DNA of 64,000 nt from Sciurus carolinensis (GCF_902686445.1 NC_062226.1:17518001-17582000); one strand, 5' to 3'; counted from the first letter of the stretch, positions 21,701 to 32,117 are shown. Made by a program: numbers and translations. The notes: a model not told the origin generated them from the letters alone.

Positions 21701-22420
21701 AAAAGATAGGAAATGAGGCAGTCTGACAGCAATAGCTGGAAATTTACCAGAGCCCCAACAGATAGTTGATTATTCATTCACCTTACACTGTTGAGTACCA
21801 ACTCTGCTCTACACAGGGACTGAGCTGGCCGGGGCAGTTCCTACCAGCATTTCCCAGGATGTATTCCACAGAATGTTGTTCCTATGAGTTCCTCCACCAG
21901 CAAACCTCTCAAAGTAATGCAAGCTGGGGAAAACCGTATGTTTCACTCTCGTGGAGAATCAAGCTCCACTGGCTTTAAAGAAGGATATAATATTTTCCAA
22001 AGTTATTTCTTTTGTTACAGAATCTATTTTTGGTAAAGCATCTATGACTATTCCACTAATACACCTTGGGGGGCAATAAATAATTGAATTTAAAAAAAAG
22101 ATTCCCCCACCTTGAGAAGTGCACAGTGGAGCAGAAATTATTAACAGCCAGAGGGCAGGACAGAAAGCTTCTGAAAACTCTTTAAGGATTCCAAACTTTA
22201 AAAATATACTAGGAAATGGAATATGCACTAGCCAACCGCAATGAACTTGACCAACAGGAGAATATATTTCAGTGTGGAATGCTAGCAAGCTTTCATGACA
22301 CCAGATACAGACATGGTGGGGATGGGAGGGATGGATGGATGTAAGGAAGAAAAGTGATCAAAAGAGACGAGATGGAAAGAGGACAAGAGAGGAGGTGGGA
22401 GGGGAGGCTAGGAGTAGAGA
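21700..22420. other. Unassigned intronic DNA
   Basis: No exon or certain repeat. 21840-22130 has weak hAT-like phrases (cccaggatgtattccacagaatgttgttcc), and 22315-22420 is GA/GGAT-rich low-complexity sequence. Confidence 0.4.
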
Positions 22421-22427
22421 GGAAAAT

Positions 22428-22890
22428 TGTGTTACTCAGCTTTTCTCACTGTCACAAAATACCTGAGGAAAACAACTTAAAGAAATTAATTTTATTTTGG
22501 CTTCTAGCTTCAAATTTTTCAGTTCATGGTTAACTGACTCTTTTTTTTCTGGGCCTGTGGTGAAGCAGTACATGGCAGAAGGGCAAGGTGGAGTAAGATG
22601 CTCACCACCTCATGGTGGCAGGGAAGAAGGAGAAAGGGAAATGGGCCAAGGACAAGATGGAGGTCCCAAGGGCACGCCTCATTGTACCCATTCCAGTCAA
22701 CATCCTCCAATTTACACCACTGCCTCATAGTTCAATCAAATTATGAATTTTTCCCTGGTTTAATCCATTGATGCTAGAGCCTTTATGAGCCATTCAGCTC
22801 TCAAAGGCTCCACCTCTGAACACTACTGCAGTGGGGACAAAGCCTTCAACATTTAGCCTTTAGGGACACTTCCAGATCCAAATCATACAG
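22428..22890 (-). repeat. Solitary ERVL-MaLR LTR
   Basis: Starts 'tgtgttactcagcttttctcac', then 'tgtcacaaaatacctgagg', 'agcagtacatggcagaagggc', 'ttccctggtttaatccattgatg' and ends near 'cagatccaaatcatacag'. Same family and orientation as the 13-16 kb provirus. Confidence 0.8.
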
Positions 22891-22919
22891 AAACAAGCTA
22901 AAATTTTTAAAATAAACAC

Positions 22920-22936
22920 CAAAAAAAAAAAAAAAA
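22920..22936 (+). repeat. Poly-A run
   Basis: A17 preceded by 'aaaataaacacc', just beyond the MaLR LTR. May be the remnant tail of a retroposed copy, but no body is recognised. Confidence 0.5.
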
Positions 22937-23194
22937 TACATAAGACCAGGGGACCACAGGCAAAAATCAATTTTTCCTAAAAAGGAACTTGACAGTTTCT
23001 TGGAGGAGGTGGTATTTGACTTACGGTTTATGGATAATCAAGTCTTGTTCATTCAGGTGAGGAGAATTCAATTTTTGTTTTCATATTTAAATAAATACAC
23101 TTCATCATGGTTTAATTATTTGAAAATCGACCCTTCATTTGTAGTGCTCTGGTCACTTCCTGTTTTCCTCATCATGTCGTGAGCACATTCAGCT

Positions 23195-23292
23195 ACCAGG
23201 TTGCACCTTTGGTCCCTGTGTCTCTAGTGCTTGGCAGGGTGTGTCAAGGTCTTATTGGATGGATAAATGAGTGAGTGAACAAATGAACATGC
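23195..23292 (+). repeat. LINE L2 3' end fragment
   Basis: 'tctctagtgcttggcagggtgtg' followed by 'ggatggataaatgagtgagtg' is the L2 terminus. It ends about 165 bases before ASTN2 exon A. Confidence 0.55.
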
Positions 23293-23458
23293 ACATGAAA
23301 AAACTCTTCTTGAACCATGGTGGTCCATGAACCAAAACACCCTTTTTTCATGGGATTTTTCTGAAAGTTCACTTTATTTTCCAGGAAAGCAAGGCACCAG
23401 GGAAAAGCCTATTTTGAGAGGCAGTATTTCATAAGATTCCTTTCTGTTTTGCTTCCAG

Positions 23459-23543
23459 GAGAGTGCAGCTGTCACGAAGGCTATGCCCCCGACCCCGTTC
23501 ACAGACACCTGTGTGTACGCAGTGACTGGGGACAGAGTGAAGG
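23459..23543 (+). CDS. ASTN2: Astrotactin-2 coding exon A (end of first EGF-like module)
   Basis: This 85-base internal exon follows a gcttccag acceptor and precedes a gtgagt donor at 23544. The first two bases (GA) finish a Gly codon. The frame then reads [18 protein letters not shown], continues through VRSDWGQSE, and ends with GG of a split Gly codon. The C-x-C spacing and the later Cys fit the C-terminal half of an EGF-like fold. Astrotactins are neuronal membrane glycoproteins. ASTN2 is known to control surface levels of ASTN1 during glial-guided migration and to act in trafficking of synaptic membrane proteins. From memory, ASTN1 has YEGYMKDPVHKHLC at this place while ASTN2 has [14 protein letters not shown], so I call ASTN2. 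There are no stops or frameshifts. Confidence 0.9.
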
Positions 23544-24037
23544 GTGAGTGACACAGGACGTTGGGAATGAGGCAGTAGTAGACTTGTCCCTACCTCCTCT
23601 GTTATATTACTGGATGCCCAAAAACTCTCTGCAGGTAGGATTCTTTCTCTGCAACAGATGTGCTCCTGTAGACCCCAGTGGGAAGCAAATCCTATTTTCC
23701 CACTAAATCACATTATAGAATTAAAGGTACATGATTGATGAATCTTCTAGAGCACAAAGGCTGACATTCAAATCACCCACCCAAACAAGAAGTGATCAAT
23801 GAATGCTTCCTTACATGGTCTGAGGAGGAATCAGATTTCCTCACATGCACTCAAATATGGGCAACTGAATTTTACATAAATGCTGAGTCTTTTGGTCAAA
23901 TGGAGACACTCCTTTGTAACATAGAAGACTTGTCCAATAATTGCCTCTGGAATTTGAGCTGTTGTCCAAATAGGAATTCTGCTTACTTCTGACAAATGTC
24001 ATCTCCACTCACTTTTTCTTTCCCTTGGTTTCCACAG
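23544..24037 (+). other. ASTN2: ASTN2 short intron (494 bp)
   Basis: The intron begins gtgagt and ends in ttggtttccacag, a classical GT-AG pair with a pyrimidine-rich tract before the acceptor. It interrupts a Gly codon after its second base. I see no recognisable recent repeat inside. The small ORF across 23792-23992 has no coding features and is taken as chance. Confidence 0.85.
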
Positions 24038-24112
24038 ACCTTGGCCATACACGACACTTGAGAGGGGCTATGATCTGGTGACAGGAGAGCAAGCCCCTGA
24101 AAAGATTCTCAG
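24038..24112 (+). CDS. ASTN2: Astrotactin-2 coding exon B
   Basis: This 75-base internal exon lies between a tttccacag acceptor and a gtgagt donor. Its first base completes the Gly codon opened by exon A. It then encodes PWPYTTLERGYDLVTGEQ followed by APEKIL, and it ends with AG of a split Arg codon. The PWPYT...RG(Y/F)DLV pattern is shared by both astrotactins. TTLERGYDLVTGEQ agrees with ASTN2 as I recall it, against TIFQRGFDLVLGEQ in ASTN1. The segment follows the first EGF-like module in the large extracellular/luminal part of the protein. The length is a multiple of three, so skipping it would keep the frame. Confidence 0.92.
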
Positions 24113-24872
24113 GTGAGTTGACAGTCTTGTTGGGATATTATAATGGTAGGGAATAGAGAAATGTCTCTTAGGAAGTATGGTCGTGCATCCTTAGACTATC
24201 GATCCTGTGCACCTCTGAGCTGCACTGACTAAGAACTCTTGCTGGCACTAATGTACCTTCACAGCCCAGGTTGCTATGGGAATCTAATTCCCATTTGTCT
24301 GGCACCTAGATTTATAGATTTGGGTTCCTGGACTGGAGGAGATATAACTAATTATCTATGCTGGTAGTTTAAAAAATAGCCATAGAACCTCTTCCTAGCA
24401 CCTCCACAAAATCTCATATAAAATTTCAATACTTAAGTAGATAAAGACATAGAGCAAATTAAGTGACAATACTAGAAATCAGACACTGGTTTGAGTTGAT
24501 TCTGAGTCCATGCTCTTGGCCTATATGCTAGTCTGCTCCTGCTGACTTGGCAGTCATTTGTGGAACTCCTACTGGGTATAGAGACTAAGGGGAAATCAGA
24601 GCTGAAATAGTCCCTGTCTTCACAGTTGACTGTTAACCCAGGAAAAGAAAAGTAGAAATGCAAAGCAATGCATGAGCACACTGATAAACTGATTTAAAAA
24701 ATGACCATTTGTGTTTGGGCCAACCTGGCCAAACTTGTGCCTTGGGGAAAATAGGGGACTTAATGGGATGGAGAAGGAGAAAATGCCCCATAAGGGATGG
24801 GAAGAGGGCCCCTTTTTTCTTTTTGCTCTCTGCTTCCCAGGGAGTTCCCCAATGGAAACTCTTACATTACAG
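24113..24872 (+). other. ASTN2: ASTN2 short intron (760 bp)
   Basis: A GT-AG intron with donor gtgagt and acceptor cttacattacag, splitting an Arg codon after its second base. It holds an L2-like fragment near 24535-24660. An open frame runs from the intron (about 24709) into exon C in the coding frame; it is intronic sequence that happens to be open and is not evidence of an alternative start. Confidence 0.85.
24535..24660 (-). repeat. LINE L2 fragment
   Basis: Resembles the reversed L2 3' end, with an 'activity ... tgtctt cacag' stretch followed by an A-rich end. Old and diverged; it lies inside the 760-base ASTN2 intron. Confidence 0.35.
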
Positions 24873-25010
24873 GTCTACTTTCAGCTTGGGCCAAGGCCTC
24901 TGGCTTCCTGTGAGCAAAAGCTTTGTGGTTCCACCTGTGGAGCTGTCCATCAATCCCCTGGCCAGTTGCAAGACAGATGTGCTCGTCACAGAAGACCCTG
25001 CAGATGTCAG
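24873..25010 (+). CDS. ASTN2: Astrotactin-2 coding exon C
   Basis: This 138-base internal exon begins after acag at 24869-24872 and ends before gtaggg at 25011. The first base completes Arg. The frame reads [17 protein letters not shown], then [18 protein letters not shown] and [10 protein letters not shown], and ends with AG of another split Arg codon. This matches astrotactin-2 (ASTN1 has FTYTLGEGMWLPLSKSF here). The segment links the first EGF-like module to the part leading into the second. The next exon, expected to begin with the EEAML-type sequence of ASTN2, was not found in the remaining 39 kb. All three exons have phase 2 junctions, so each can be skipped or joined only in certain combinations: B and C keep the frame, A does not. 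Confidence 0.93.
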
Positions 25011-25469
25011 GTAGGGATATCATCTCCAGGACTCTGTACCAAGGACTTCTTGGAGGCCTGTATGTTCCTCAGTTTCAGGATCACAGGAACTCCTGTGCAG
25101 GAGGGACCTCTGACTGCTGATGGAGTCAGTTGATAGTGGATATGAAGAACACAGTCAACTACCCCACGCTCCAAAACTCCTAAGAGTACCCCCCTTGCTG
25201 GGGCTCAGTGCCGCATATTATAACATCATTACTCTTATTTTGGGATTTTATAAAATATAAGAGAGGGTAACATATTATCTCACTCACTGTGGGATTATTA
25301 ATGAACTTATTGTGTAAAAAGTCAATATTTGACAGTATATTGGAGAATCATGAAGGCCTGAGTTTGGAGAATGGGATGCTTTCTGCTGTGATTCTGATAC
25401 TGAGGATGGACTTTGGGCTAATCCATGAGATCTAAGGGTCCAGAGACCAAAGCTCTTTGTTCTTTACTC

Positions 25470-25700
25470 CTGAAAGGATGATGACTGCATCTCTCCTTAT
25501 ATGTCCTGCACCTTGTCGGAAACTTCATTATAGACTTATTCTACTGTGTTCTAATTAGTTGTTTGCACATCATTCTGTCCCATTATGTGATGCACTTCTC
25601 AAGGTCGAGGAAAACAACTTATTTAGCTTTTAATCTCTGGTTCCTAGTACAAATTGGACAACTACTAAATGCTTATTGATTTAATTAATTCAATGGTCTT
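25470..25700 (+). repeat. LINE L2 3' end fragment
   Basis: 'cttctcaaggtcgaggaaaac', 'taatctctggttcctagtacaa' and 'aactactaaatgcttattgattt' correspond to the last part of L2, very diverged. Confidence 0.45.
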
Positions 25701-25704
25701 AGGA

Positions 25705-26400
25705 CTGATCCTAGTACCATTCTGGAGCTTTCTAGTAGAGATGTTTTTCTTCTTCTTCCAATTTGGTTGAAGAAAGCCTTACAGAACTTTTGATGTCACC
25801 AAAAATGAATTCTAGTTTTTCTTCTAAATCTGCCTTTCACATAGCTTACTGGCTTATAAAAGTCAACATGACCCCCTGGAGTGCCACCGCTTCATGCTGT
25901 CTTTGGATCATTCTGAATCAAGACATTATCAGTATGGCCATGGCATTGTGATAGGACCCAGCTCTCCGACTTTTCCATATATTTATTCTTACCTGTCACC
26001 TTTCACAAGGTCACCTTTTTCGGTCTCTTACTATTTCCCAAAAGTAGTTGATTGGAGAGTAATAGACTAATGAAAGGATATCATTTATTTAGAAAATGAA
26101 ATAGTAATTACTAATAATTAAGGAACTAAGGTGGTTTTGCACATATACACCAGCACACACAAATTGATTCATGGAAGATTATTATCATTTCCATGTTTTA
26201 TACAATTGAAGTTGATAAAACTCAAGGGAAACCTGTGCTAAAATCTCTCTGTATCATATATTTTGAAGTTGCAGCAAGGAACATCCATGTGGTTGAAAGA
26301 CCATTCTCCAAGAGACCTAAATGACCTTGTCTGAAATTAACTGAAGAAGGTCTCTGCTAGCTGTCAGTAGGGTTCTGTGCTGTTGACATTGCACACACTA
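25705..26400. other. Unassigned intronic DNA
   Basis: AT-rich; no repeat family, exon or RNA gene recognised. Confidence 0.4.
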
Positions 26401-26409
26401 TTTCAGTGA

Positions 26410-26605
26410 AGATAGAAGGCAGATGTCGGACTGGTTATGAGTCACTTGCTCTGGAGATGCAAATGGCTGGGTGAGATTGCTATCTCTCCCATGTGTGAGA
26501 AACATGATCTCAGTCAAGTTCAACTCTCTAAGCTTCCTCTCCTTTATGAGATAAAGATAATAACAGTACCTTGCTTCACAGAGTATAATAACAAGCACTG
26601 ACATC
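26410..26605 (+). repeat. MIR SINE
   Basis: 'tgactt..ctggttatgagtcacttgc', 'tctcagtcaagttcaactctctaagc' and 'tttatgagataaagataataacag' follow MIR. The next ~180 bases (to 26790) resemble a second, reversed MIR. Confidence 0.5.
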
Positions 26606-27189
26606 CATCCATCATATCCTCTGTGCCAAATATGTTACAAACACTATCTCATCCCATGCTTGCCTCAGCTACATGGGTTGAGGCTATTATGTTCATTTTG
26701 AAGATCAAAAATAAATAAATAAACCAGAGGCCCAAGTGATGCTTTCTCTAGTAGGTGACAAAGTCATGCTTAGACTTCTGCTCTGCGAGGAAAAAACATT
26801 GCAAGCATCACCATTTGAAAGGAGCTGTGCTAAATTGAGTTTTCCAAGCTGCACTAATAAACCTTGTTTGACATGGCATTGCCCAGGCGAGCATATCATG
26901 GGCGTTCAAGGAATTAATAAGTTCCAGTCAGGAGATAGGTTAGAAATTAATAAATAATAGATCATAATTATAGATAGCCAATAATGCTGCTGTGGGAATG
27001 CAACCGAGAGATTAGAGGAAAGACCGTGAGAAAGCAGAGGCCAGGGGAGACAGGTAAGCATTACGTAGGGTTGGAGAGGAAAAATCAAAGTTGACGATTT
27101 TATTTTACATCTGTCAGTCTTGAGAAAGATGGAGACCTCACTCTGCCAGAAGCAAAATAGTCAGATGTATAGGCTGCGATCCTCCACAG

Positions 27190-27865
27190 TGGCTAAACTG
27201 AAAAGAACTAATAATGGCAAAGGTTGGTGTGCGTATGGAGCAACTGGAACTTTCCTATCCTCACTATAGGAATGTAAGTTAGCATGACCACCATGTAAAC
27301 CTGTTGAGCAGTATCTACTGCGGTGTCTAATGTAGAGTATGCACATACCCTATCACCCCTCAATTCTACCCTTAAGAATATGCCTAACAGAAATGTGTGT
27401 ATATGTACCACAAATAATACTAAAAAGAACATTAATAGTAGCACATGTTGATTGCCAGGGAGCTGGAAAAAAAACCAAATATCCATCAACAAAAACATAG
27501 ATAGATAAATTAGGAGATAATCCTATGATGGAATACCATTAATGAGGAAAATGAGGGAAAACAACTACCATGCAGTGTACCATGTATGAATCTCATAAAT
27601 GCAATACTGAATGATGGAATCTAGTCACAAAAGAATATATATGCATATTCTTTTAAAACTAGTCTTAATAATTAATAAAAACTGATCTTTGGTTTAGAAG
27701 AAAGGAAGGATGGGGATGCCTTTGGGAGCTGAGGGATTTGTGTGATGCCGATGACAGTTGACCTCTTGATCTCAGTGGTGGTTACATGAACAGTTTTACT
27801 AACACTTTATCAAGTTGCACATTTTCCCCTGTTGTATGTTTATTAAACATAAAGTTCATTGCTTA
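27190..27865 (+). mobile_element. Old LINE-1 (L1M-type) 3' part
   Basis: 'tagtagcacatgttgattgccagggagctggaaa', 'aaccaaatatccatcaac', 'cctatgatggaataccatt', 'catgcagtgtaccatgtatgaatctcataaa' and 'caagttgcacattttcccctg' follow the order of ORF2 end and 3' UTR in ancient L1s. Many stops and gaps; not the same lineage as the recent squirrel L1s. Confidence 0.65.
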
Positions 27866-27874
27866 ATGTCATAA

Positions 27875-28080
27875 GATATGGAATGCAGCTAAACCTCTTT
27901 GTGTTCAAATCCTCAATCCACCACTTACATGAATGCATGAACTTTTCTATGGTTGTGTTTACTCTTAAGGTTGATGATGAGAAAAGATTTTTTAAATCAT
28001 ATAAGAGAAAGGTGAAGGTCAAATGACATGATACAGGTTAAGTCCTGAATTTGGAACATAGCTAACTGGAGAGGCATTAG
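27875..28080 (+). repeat. MIR SINE fragment
   Basis: 'gtgttcaaatcctcaatccaccacttac' plus 'ggttgatgatgagaaaag' is the MIR core. Confidence 0.45.
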
Positions 28081-28084
28081 TTAT

Positions 28085-28670
28085 TACGTTTGTTATGGTC
28101 TACATGGCACATATAGTGAATTTTGTGTTCTCTTTCTCTGTTTCACTCTTTTCTCTTTCTTTTGGTGAAAGACTGTATTCAGTCAATGATGCATTTTGAA
28201 ATCAACAGCATCTTAGTATTGAAGGCTTGCAGTAATCCCTATGCACACCCAGACATACACACACACTACTACAGTATGCCAGGTCTGTGGCTTTAAGTAC
28301 ATGAATATATTTATGGAATGAATGAAGAGTCACATACAGGGTAGACATAGAGTACTTTGAGAAGTTGGAAAAGAAAGAACAAGTTCCTGGGCAAAGAATT
28401 TAGGTGATTATTCCCAGGAGAAAGAACATTGGCAATTAACCATGAACTGCACATGAGATTTGGTTATGTAGAGTCTAAGGTGAGAGGGAAAGATTTTCAA
28501 GTCTGAGGGGTCGAAGGGCCAAAGAAGAGAACTGTTCCCTGATGGCTCCTATGCTCCAGCCTGCCTCAGCAGGAAGCTGCTGTGAATGAGATTTTTTGCG
28601 TTGGAGACACTAATGATAGCTGCTGCAGCAATGGAGGTGCAAACTCAAGCTACATTTCATACAGATTCCT
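28085..28670. other. Unassigned intronic DNA
   Basis: Includes a short acacac stretch near 28245-28265. No exon or confident repeat. Confidence 0.4.
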
Positions 28671-28679
28671 TTCAATTCT

Positions 28680-28860
28680 GAAAAGTTCTATCTGAGCCCC
28701 TCTTGTGTGCCAGGTACTGTGCCAGGAGCACAGAGATGAATAAAGCCCTCCCCTGCCTTCCAGAGTCTCGAGGCTTAGCAAGGAACATGCCACAAGAGCC
28801 TGGCTTGAGAGATGAGATAATAGTCACTTGTGGAGAGAGCAGCATGGCAAAACAACACTT
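28680..28860 (-). repeat. LINE L2 3' end fragment
   Basis: 'cccctcttgtgtgccaggtactgtgccagg' and 'cagagatgaataaag...ccttccagag' are the reversed L2 end. Confidence 0.55.
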
Positions 28861-29164
28861 AGGACTCCACACCGGGCCTTCTTCACGATTTCATCTGGAG
28901 CTGGTTCTCCTTGTAAGAGAAATGTGAGAATAGCTATTATAGTTAGAATAATAATCACCCACAAAGCCCAGCTTTTGGAGCTTCTCAGTGATTTTCCTAT
29001 GATCTCAAATCAATGAAAATGAAATGGTGAAATGCTGTTAATTCCGGAACAATGGTACAAGAATAATGGAATATCAGATGCAAGCCAGCATTGCTCACTT
29101 GGTGATAGTTTTCACGTTGAATTGGTCCTAAATAGAATTAAGAATGTCTCCTTGTTCTTTTGGC

Positions 29165-29310
29165 CTTTCAAGTCCAAGCATTGAGAATTTACTGAACACC
29201 TATTATATGGCAGGCTAAGTACTGGAGATTCAGAAGAAAAACAAGACAAGGATTTTATTTTTATTAAATGAGACAAAATCACAAATAAAAAGATGAACGT
29301 TGTGATAGTT
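29165..29310 (-). repeat. LINE L2 3' end fragment
   Basis: 'gaatttactgaacacctattatatggcaggc' then 'actggagattcagaag' and 'aatcacaaataaaaagatg' are a reversed L2 end. Confidence 0.55.
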
Positions 29311-29535
29311 GAAGAGGATAGAGAGAAATTTCAAGGCAGAGAGAAGGCACGAAGGTGTAGGTGGTCAGACTCACCTAGAGGTTAAAAGGAAGTTCTCACA
29401 GAGAAGAGAAACTTCGAGCCAAATTTCAAAGCATGCAGAAAGTCAGGAGGTCATTGGTTCTCAAAGCGTGATCCCAGGACCAGCTGCATCAGCATTATAT
29501 AAAAACATGTTAGAAATGCAAATTCACAGACTCCC

Positions 29536-30029
29536 TCTATGGTAGATGGATAATGATCCCAAAGGCATCAGCTTATAAATCCTAAAACTTGTAAATGTTA
29601 CCTTATTTGGAATAAAGCTCTTTGCAAATGTGATTAAGAATCATAAGCATAACTAAAAAGAACAAATACAAATTTTAAAAGAAGAAAAAGAACAACAAAA
29701 AAGAATCTTAAGATAGGTTGATTATCCTGAGTTATCTGGTTGGGCCCAAAATATCATACCAAGTGCCCTTTTAAGAGAGCAGAAGAGAGAGATTTGACAC
29801 ACAGAGAAGTCAAGTTAAGAAGGAGTGAGAGGTTGGGACCATGTACCACAACCAAAGAATGCTAACCACCACCAAAAGCTGGCAGAGGAAGACCCAGATA
29901 ATCCCCAGGGCCTTCACAGAGAGTATGGTCTTGATTTTGGCCCAGTGATACTGATTTGGGGCTTACAGTTGTTTTAGGGCCACTCCAGCATGTGGCAATT
30001 TGTTACAGCAGCCACAAGAGACTAATCCA
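29536..30029 (+). repeat. MLT1-type LTR inserted in MER5A
   Basis: 'aatgatcccaaaggcatcagcttataaatcc', 'accttatttggaataaagc', 'tgggcccaaaatatcatacc', 'gcccttttaagagagcag' and the closing 'ggcaatttgttacagcagccacaagagactaa' follow the MLT1/MaLR LTR order. It is itself interrupted by an L1 tail at 29648-29700. Confidence 0.7.
29648..29700 (+). mobile_element. Ultra-short L1 3' tail inside the LTR
   Basis: 'cataactaaaaagaacaaatac' followed by an A-rich tail is the end of the sciurid L1 3' UTR. Flanks AAGAATCATAAG (from about 29637) and AAGAATCTTAAG (from about 29702) look like a 12-base target duplication with one change. Only about 50 bases of L1 were inserted. Confidence 0.65.
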
Positions 30030-30424
30030 CCTGCTGAATCCAGTATTTCAGAGGTTAGCCCAACAAACTGATTTAACAAGGTCCCAGTTGATTCTAATGT
30101 CCACTAAAGTTTGTGTACAAATGAACAAGGTAACAAGACAAGAAATAAATCCCCTGACTTGAACAGAAAACAAAAGATATAAGTTTTCAAAACTCCAGGG
30201 TGGCAATAGCTTTTGACATAGCAGGATGTATGTGCTCCCAAATATTGCTGGGACTCAAAATTCCTGTCTGTTTTCAGCCCTCATCTTTCTGTTTTTCTTT
30301 GGGTTGATTAACTTTTCAGGAACACTTTCAGCTTCTATTCCAAGCTTACAACCTGAGTTTAGCACTGCCAGGGAAAAGATGAGTTCTTGCCCAATCAGTT
30401 AAGCGAAGATCCCGGCACCGTGTA

Positions 30425-30645
30425 GTAGCAATAGCAGTTCATCCTTATGTGGCACTATTCCAGATGAGATCATGTAATATTCACCCATTATTAGCTCCAC
30501 TGAATATGTGAGGCCCAGAGAGGTCATGTAACTTGTTCAAGGTCACAAAGCCAGAAAGTGGCAGCACCAGGGTGTGAATTCTGAGAGCCTGACACTTGAG
30601 ACCACATCCAGGGTATGATGCTTCCACTTGGTCTAATTTGGGGCA
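30425..30645 (-). repeat. MIR SINE, well preserved
   Basis: Reversed MIR: 'gcagttcatccttatgtgg', 'attcacccattattagctcc', 'gtgaggcccagagaggtcatgtaac', 'ggtcacaaagccagaaagtgg' and 'gcaccagggtgtgaattctgagagcctgac'. Confidence 0.7.
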
Positions 30646-30649
30646 TTGG

Positions 30650-31160
30650 CCTTTATCCCAAACCAATGCCTAAAGGGACTGAGGGCTTTAGTTAGCCAGA
30701 CCTGGGTCATTAACTCATCCTCAAAACCAACAAGGTGAGGGAGAACTTGACTATGTGGATTGAGATTACAGATAGGATAATCCCTAGGGAAAAATCATAA
30801 CAGGTAACAAGTGAGTGTTGATAAGAAAAGCACTCACAGATGTCCTCTCCATGAGCAAGGTACAGGGTCTTGAAGTGGCATTCCCAGTGAGGGAGCTTCC
30901 AGTCCAATCTGACTGAAGAGTAGCAGTGCAGGATACATGGCAGAGGCTGCAGGGAAAGAAGGACAGGAACCACAACGTGCCTGGTGCTTTTGTTCCCTTT
31001 TCTTAGCTGTGAACCATATAAAAGGCATTTGAGGACATTTTGTTCAGTGCTAGAGGTCCCTGCTGATGAGGACTCCAGATATTGCAGTCTGCCTTGGGCC
31101 CAGACAGAATCCCTATCAGAAACAATGCATTCCAGAAACATGGACTATGCATCTTAAGGT
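30650..31160. other. Unassigned intronic DNA
   Basis: The 143-codon minus-strand frame (31141-30710) has no motif, no Kozak support and overlaps other frames; treated as chance. Confidence 0.45.
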
Positions 31161-31164
31161 GAAA

Positions 31165-31250
31165 TCCCCAATAGATGCATGCCAGGTACTTTGTGGAACT
31201 TTGTGCTAGGTGCTAGAAATACAAAGACCAGAAAGGGAAGGAAGAATAGG
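31165..31250 (-). repeat. LINE L2 3' end fragment
   Basis: 'catgccaggtactttgtgg' and 'tgtgctaggtgctagaaatacaaagacc' mark a reversed L2 end. Confidence 0.5.
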
Positions 31251-31252
31251 AA

Positions 31253-31460
31253 AGATACAGACTTCGGAGTCATTGAGGCCAAGATGTGAATCCTGGCTCC
31301 ACAATTTGCTACTTGAGCAACTGGACCAAGTCAGTTCTCTTCTCTAGACCTTCAAGTGAGAACCTGGAAGGTGGAGGTAAGTGTGTTTCCTTCACATGGT
31401 ACTCGCTGGGACCACACAACATACAGAGAGTGACTGGCACAGCACCTTTCATGGAACTGG
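31253..31460 (+). repeat. MIR SINE
   Basis: 'agacttcggagtcattgaggccaagatgtgaatcctggctcc', 'caatttgctacttgagcaac' and 'tcttctctagaccttcaag' match the MIR head and core. Confidence 0.6.
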
Positions 31461-31464
31461 TGTT

Positions 31465-32110
31465 AAAAGAATGCTGGGAAGTTTGAGAGGTAGTAGGAAT
31501 TGCAATACAAATTAGTCAGTAACCATGTGATGCAGTGTGACCAGCTGATGAAAAGAAACAGTTCATGGTACAGAAGCTGTATAGACACAGGGTGTCTGCC
31601 TCCATTTTTCTTGGTCACATTAGCTACCAATAGGGGGATTAAGGAAGGGAAAGGACAATAGGATGTGTGGGTTAGGTGGGAGTGAATCTCAGACTGTTGC
31701 TGAATTATATGGGGACACATGACTTTGGATGGACTCAGGGAGGAGAGTCTTGGGGAAAGCCCTCCCCTTGGTATGGCTCTTATATTGTTTGATACTCATG
31801 ATACCTCCCTCCTATTGGAGCTGAAAAAATACTCAACAACTGGTCTTTGCATTCCCTATAACCTCAGCAGGTTTGCTAATGGCTGTATGTGATTGTACAT
31901 GGTAGGCAACCTAGGATATTTCCCTTTCCACTGAGGATGCTGATTCAGAGTGGGTTTCTTCAGCCCTTGCTAGGTAGAATCTCAAGCCCAGAAGCCTCCC
32001 CTTCAGTTTTCCCCTTCCTCACCATTTACTCACACAAACGTCCTTTCCCCATAGGACAAGGGAATTGCAACAGGTAATCCACTTACCTGCTCAACACACA
32101 GGAGATTGGA
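31465..32110. other. Unassigned intronic DNA
   Basis: No repeat family or exon recognised. Confidence 0.4.
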
Positions 32111-32117
32111 CTGTTGA

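Larger units (their letters stand above)
1..23458 (+). other. ASTN2: ASTN2 intron upstream of the exon cluster
   Basis: This is intronic DNA inferred from the phase-correct ASTN2 exon that starts at its 3' end; the upstream exon is not in the window. I looked for the preceding EGF-like coding sequence and for long intronless ORFs and found neither. It ends in a strong 3' splice site: a pyrimidine-rich tract followed by cag at 23456-23458. Its contents are described in separate entries. Confidence 0.75.
29447..30118 (+). mobile_element. MER5A (hAT-Charlie) split by a later LTR
   Basis: Left half 29447-29535: 'ggttctcaaagcgtgatcccaggaccagctgcatcagc' and 'ttagaaatgcaaattc'. Right half 30030-30118: 'ctgaatccagtatttcagagg', 'ctgatttaacaaggtcccagttgattctaatg' and 'actaaagtttg'. 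Together they give the MER5A body in the right order, with the LTR at 29536-30029 between them. Confidence 0.75.

Noticed and set aside
23459..25010. ASTN1 rather than ASTN2
   Set aside because: Several positions ([43 protein letters not shown]) fit ASTN2 as I remember it, while ASTN1 differs at each.
24709..25133. Long ORFs running from the intron through exon C
   Set aside because: They are the exon plus open intronic DNA; the splice acceptor at 24872 and family similarity set the true exon edges.
28610..28660. Next ASTN2 exon (NNGGC-type EGF sequence)
   Set aside because: 'agcaatggaggtgc' looks similar for a few bases, but the flanking frame does not continue and there are no splice sites.
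30710..31141. 143-codon minus-strand ORF
   Set aside because: No domain or motif, overlapped by other frames, borders a MIR.
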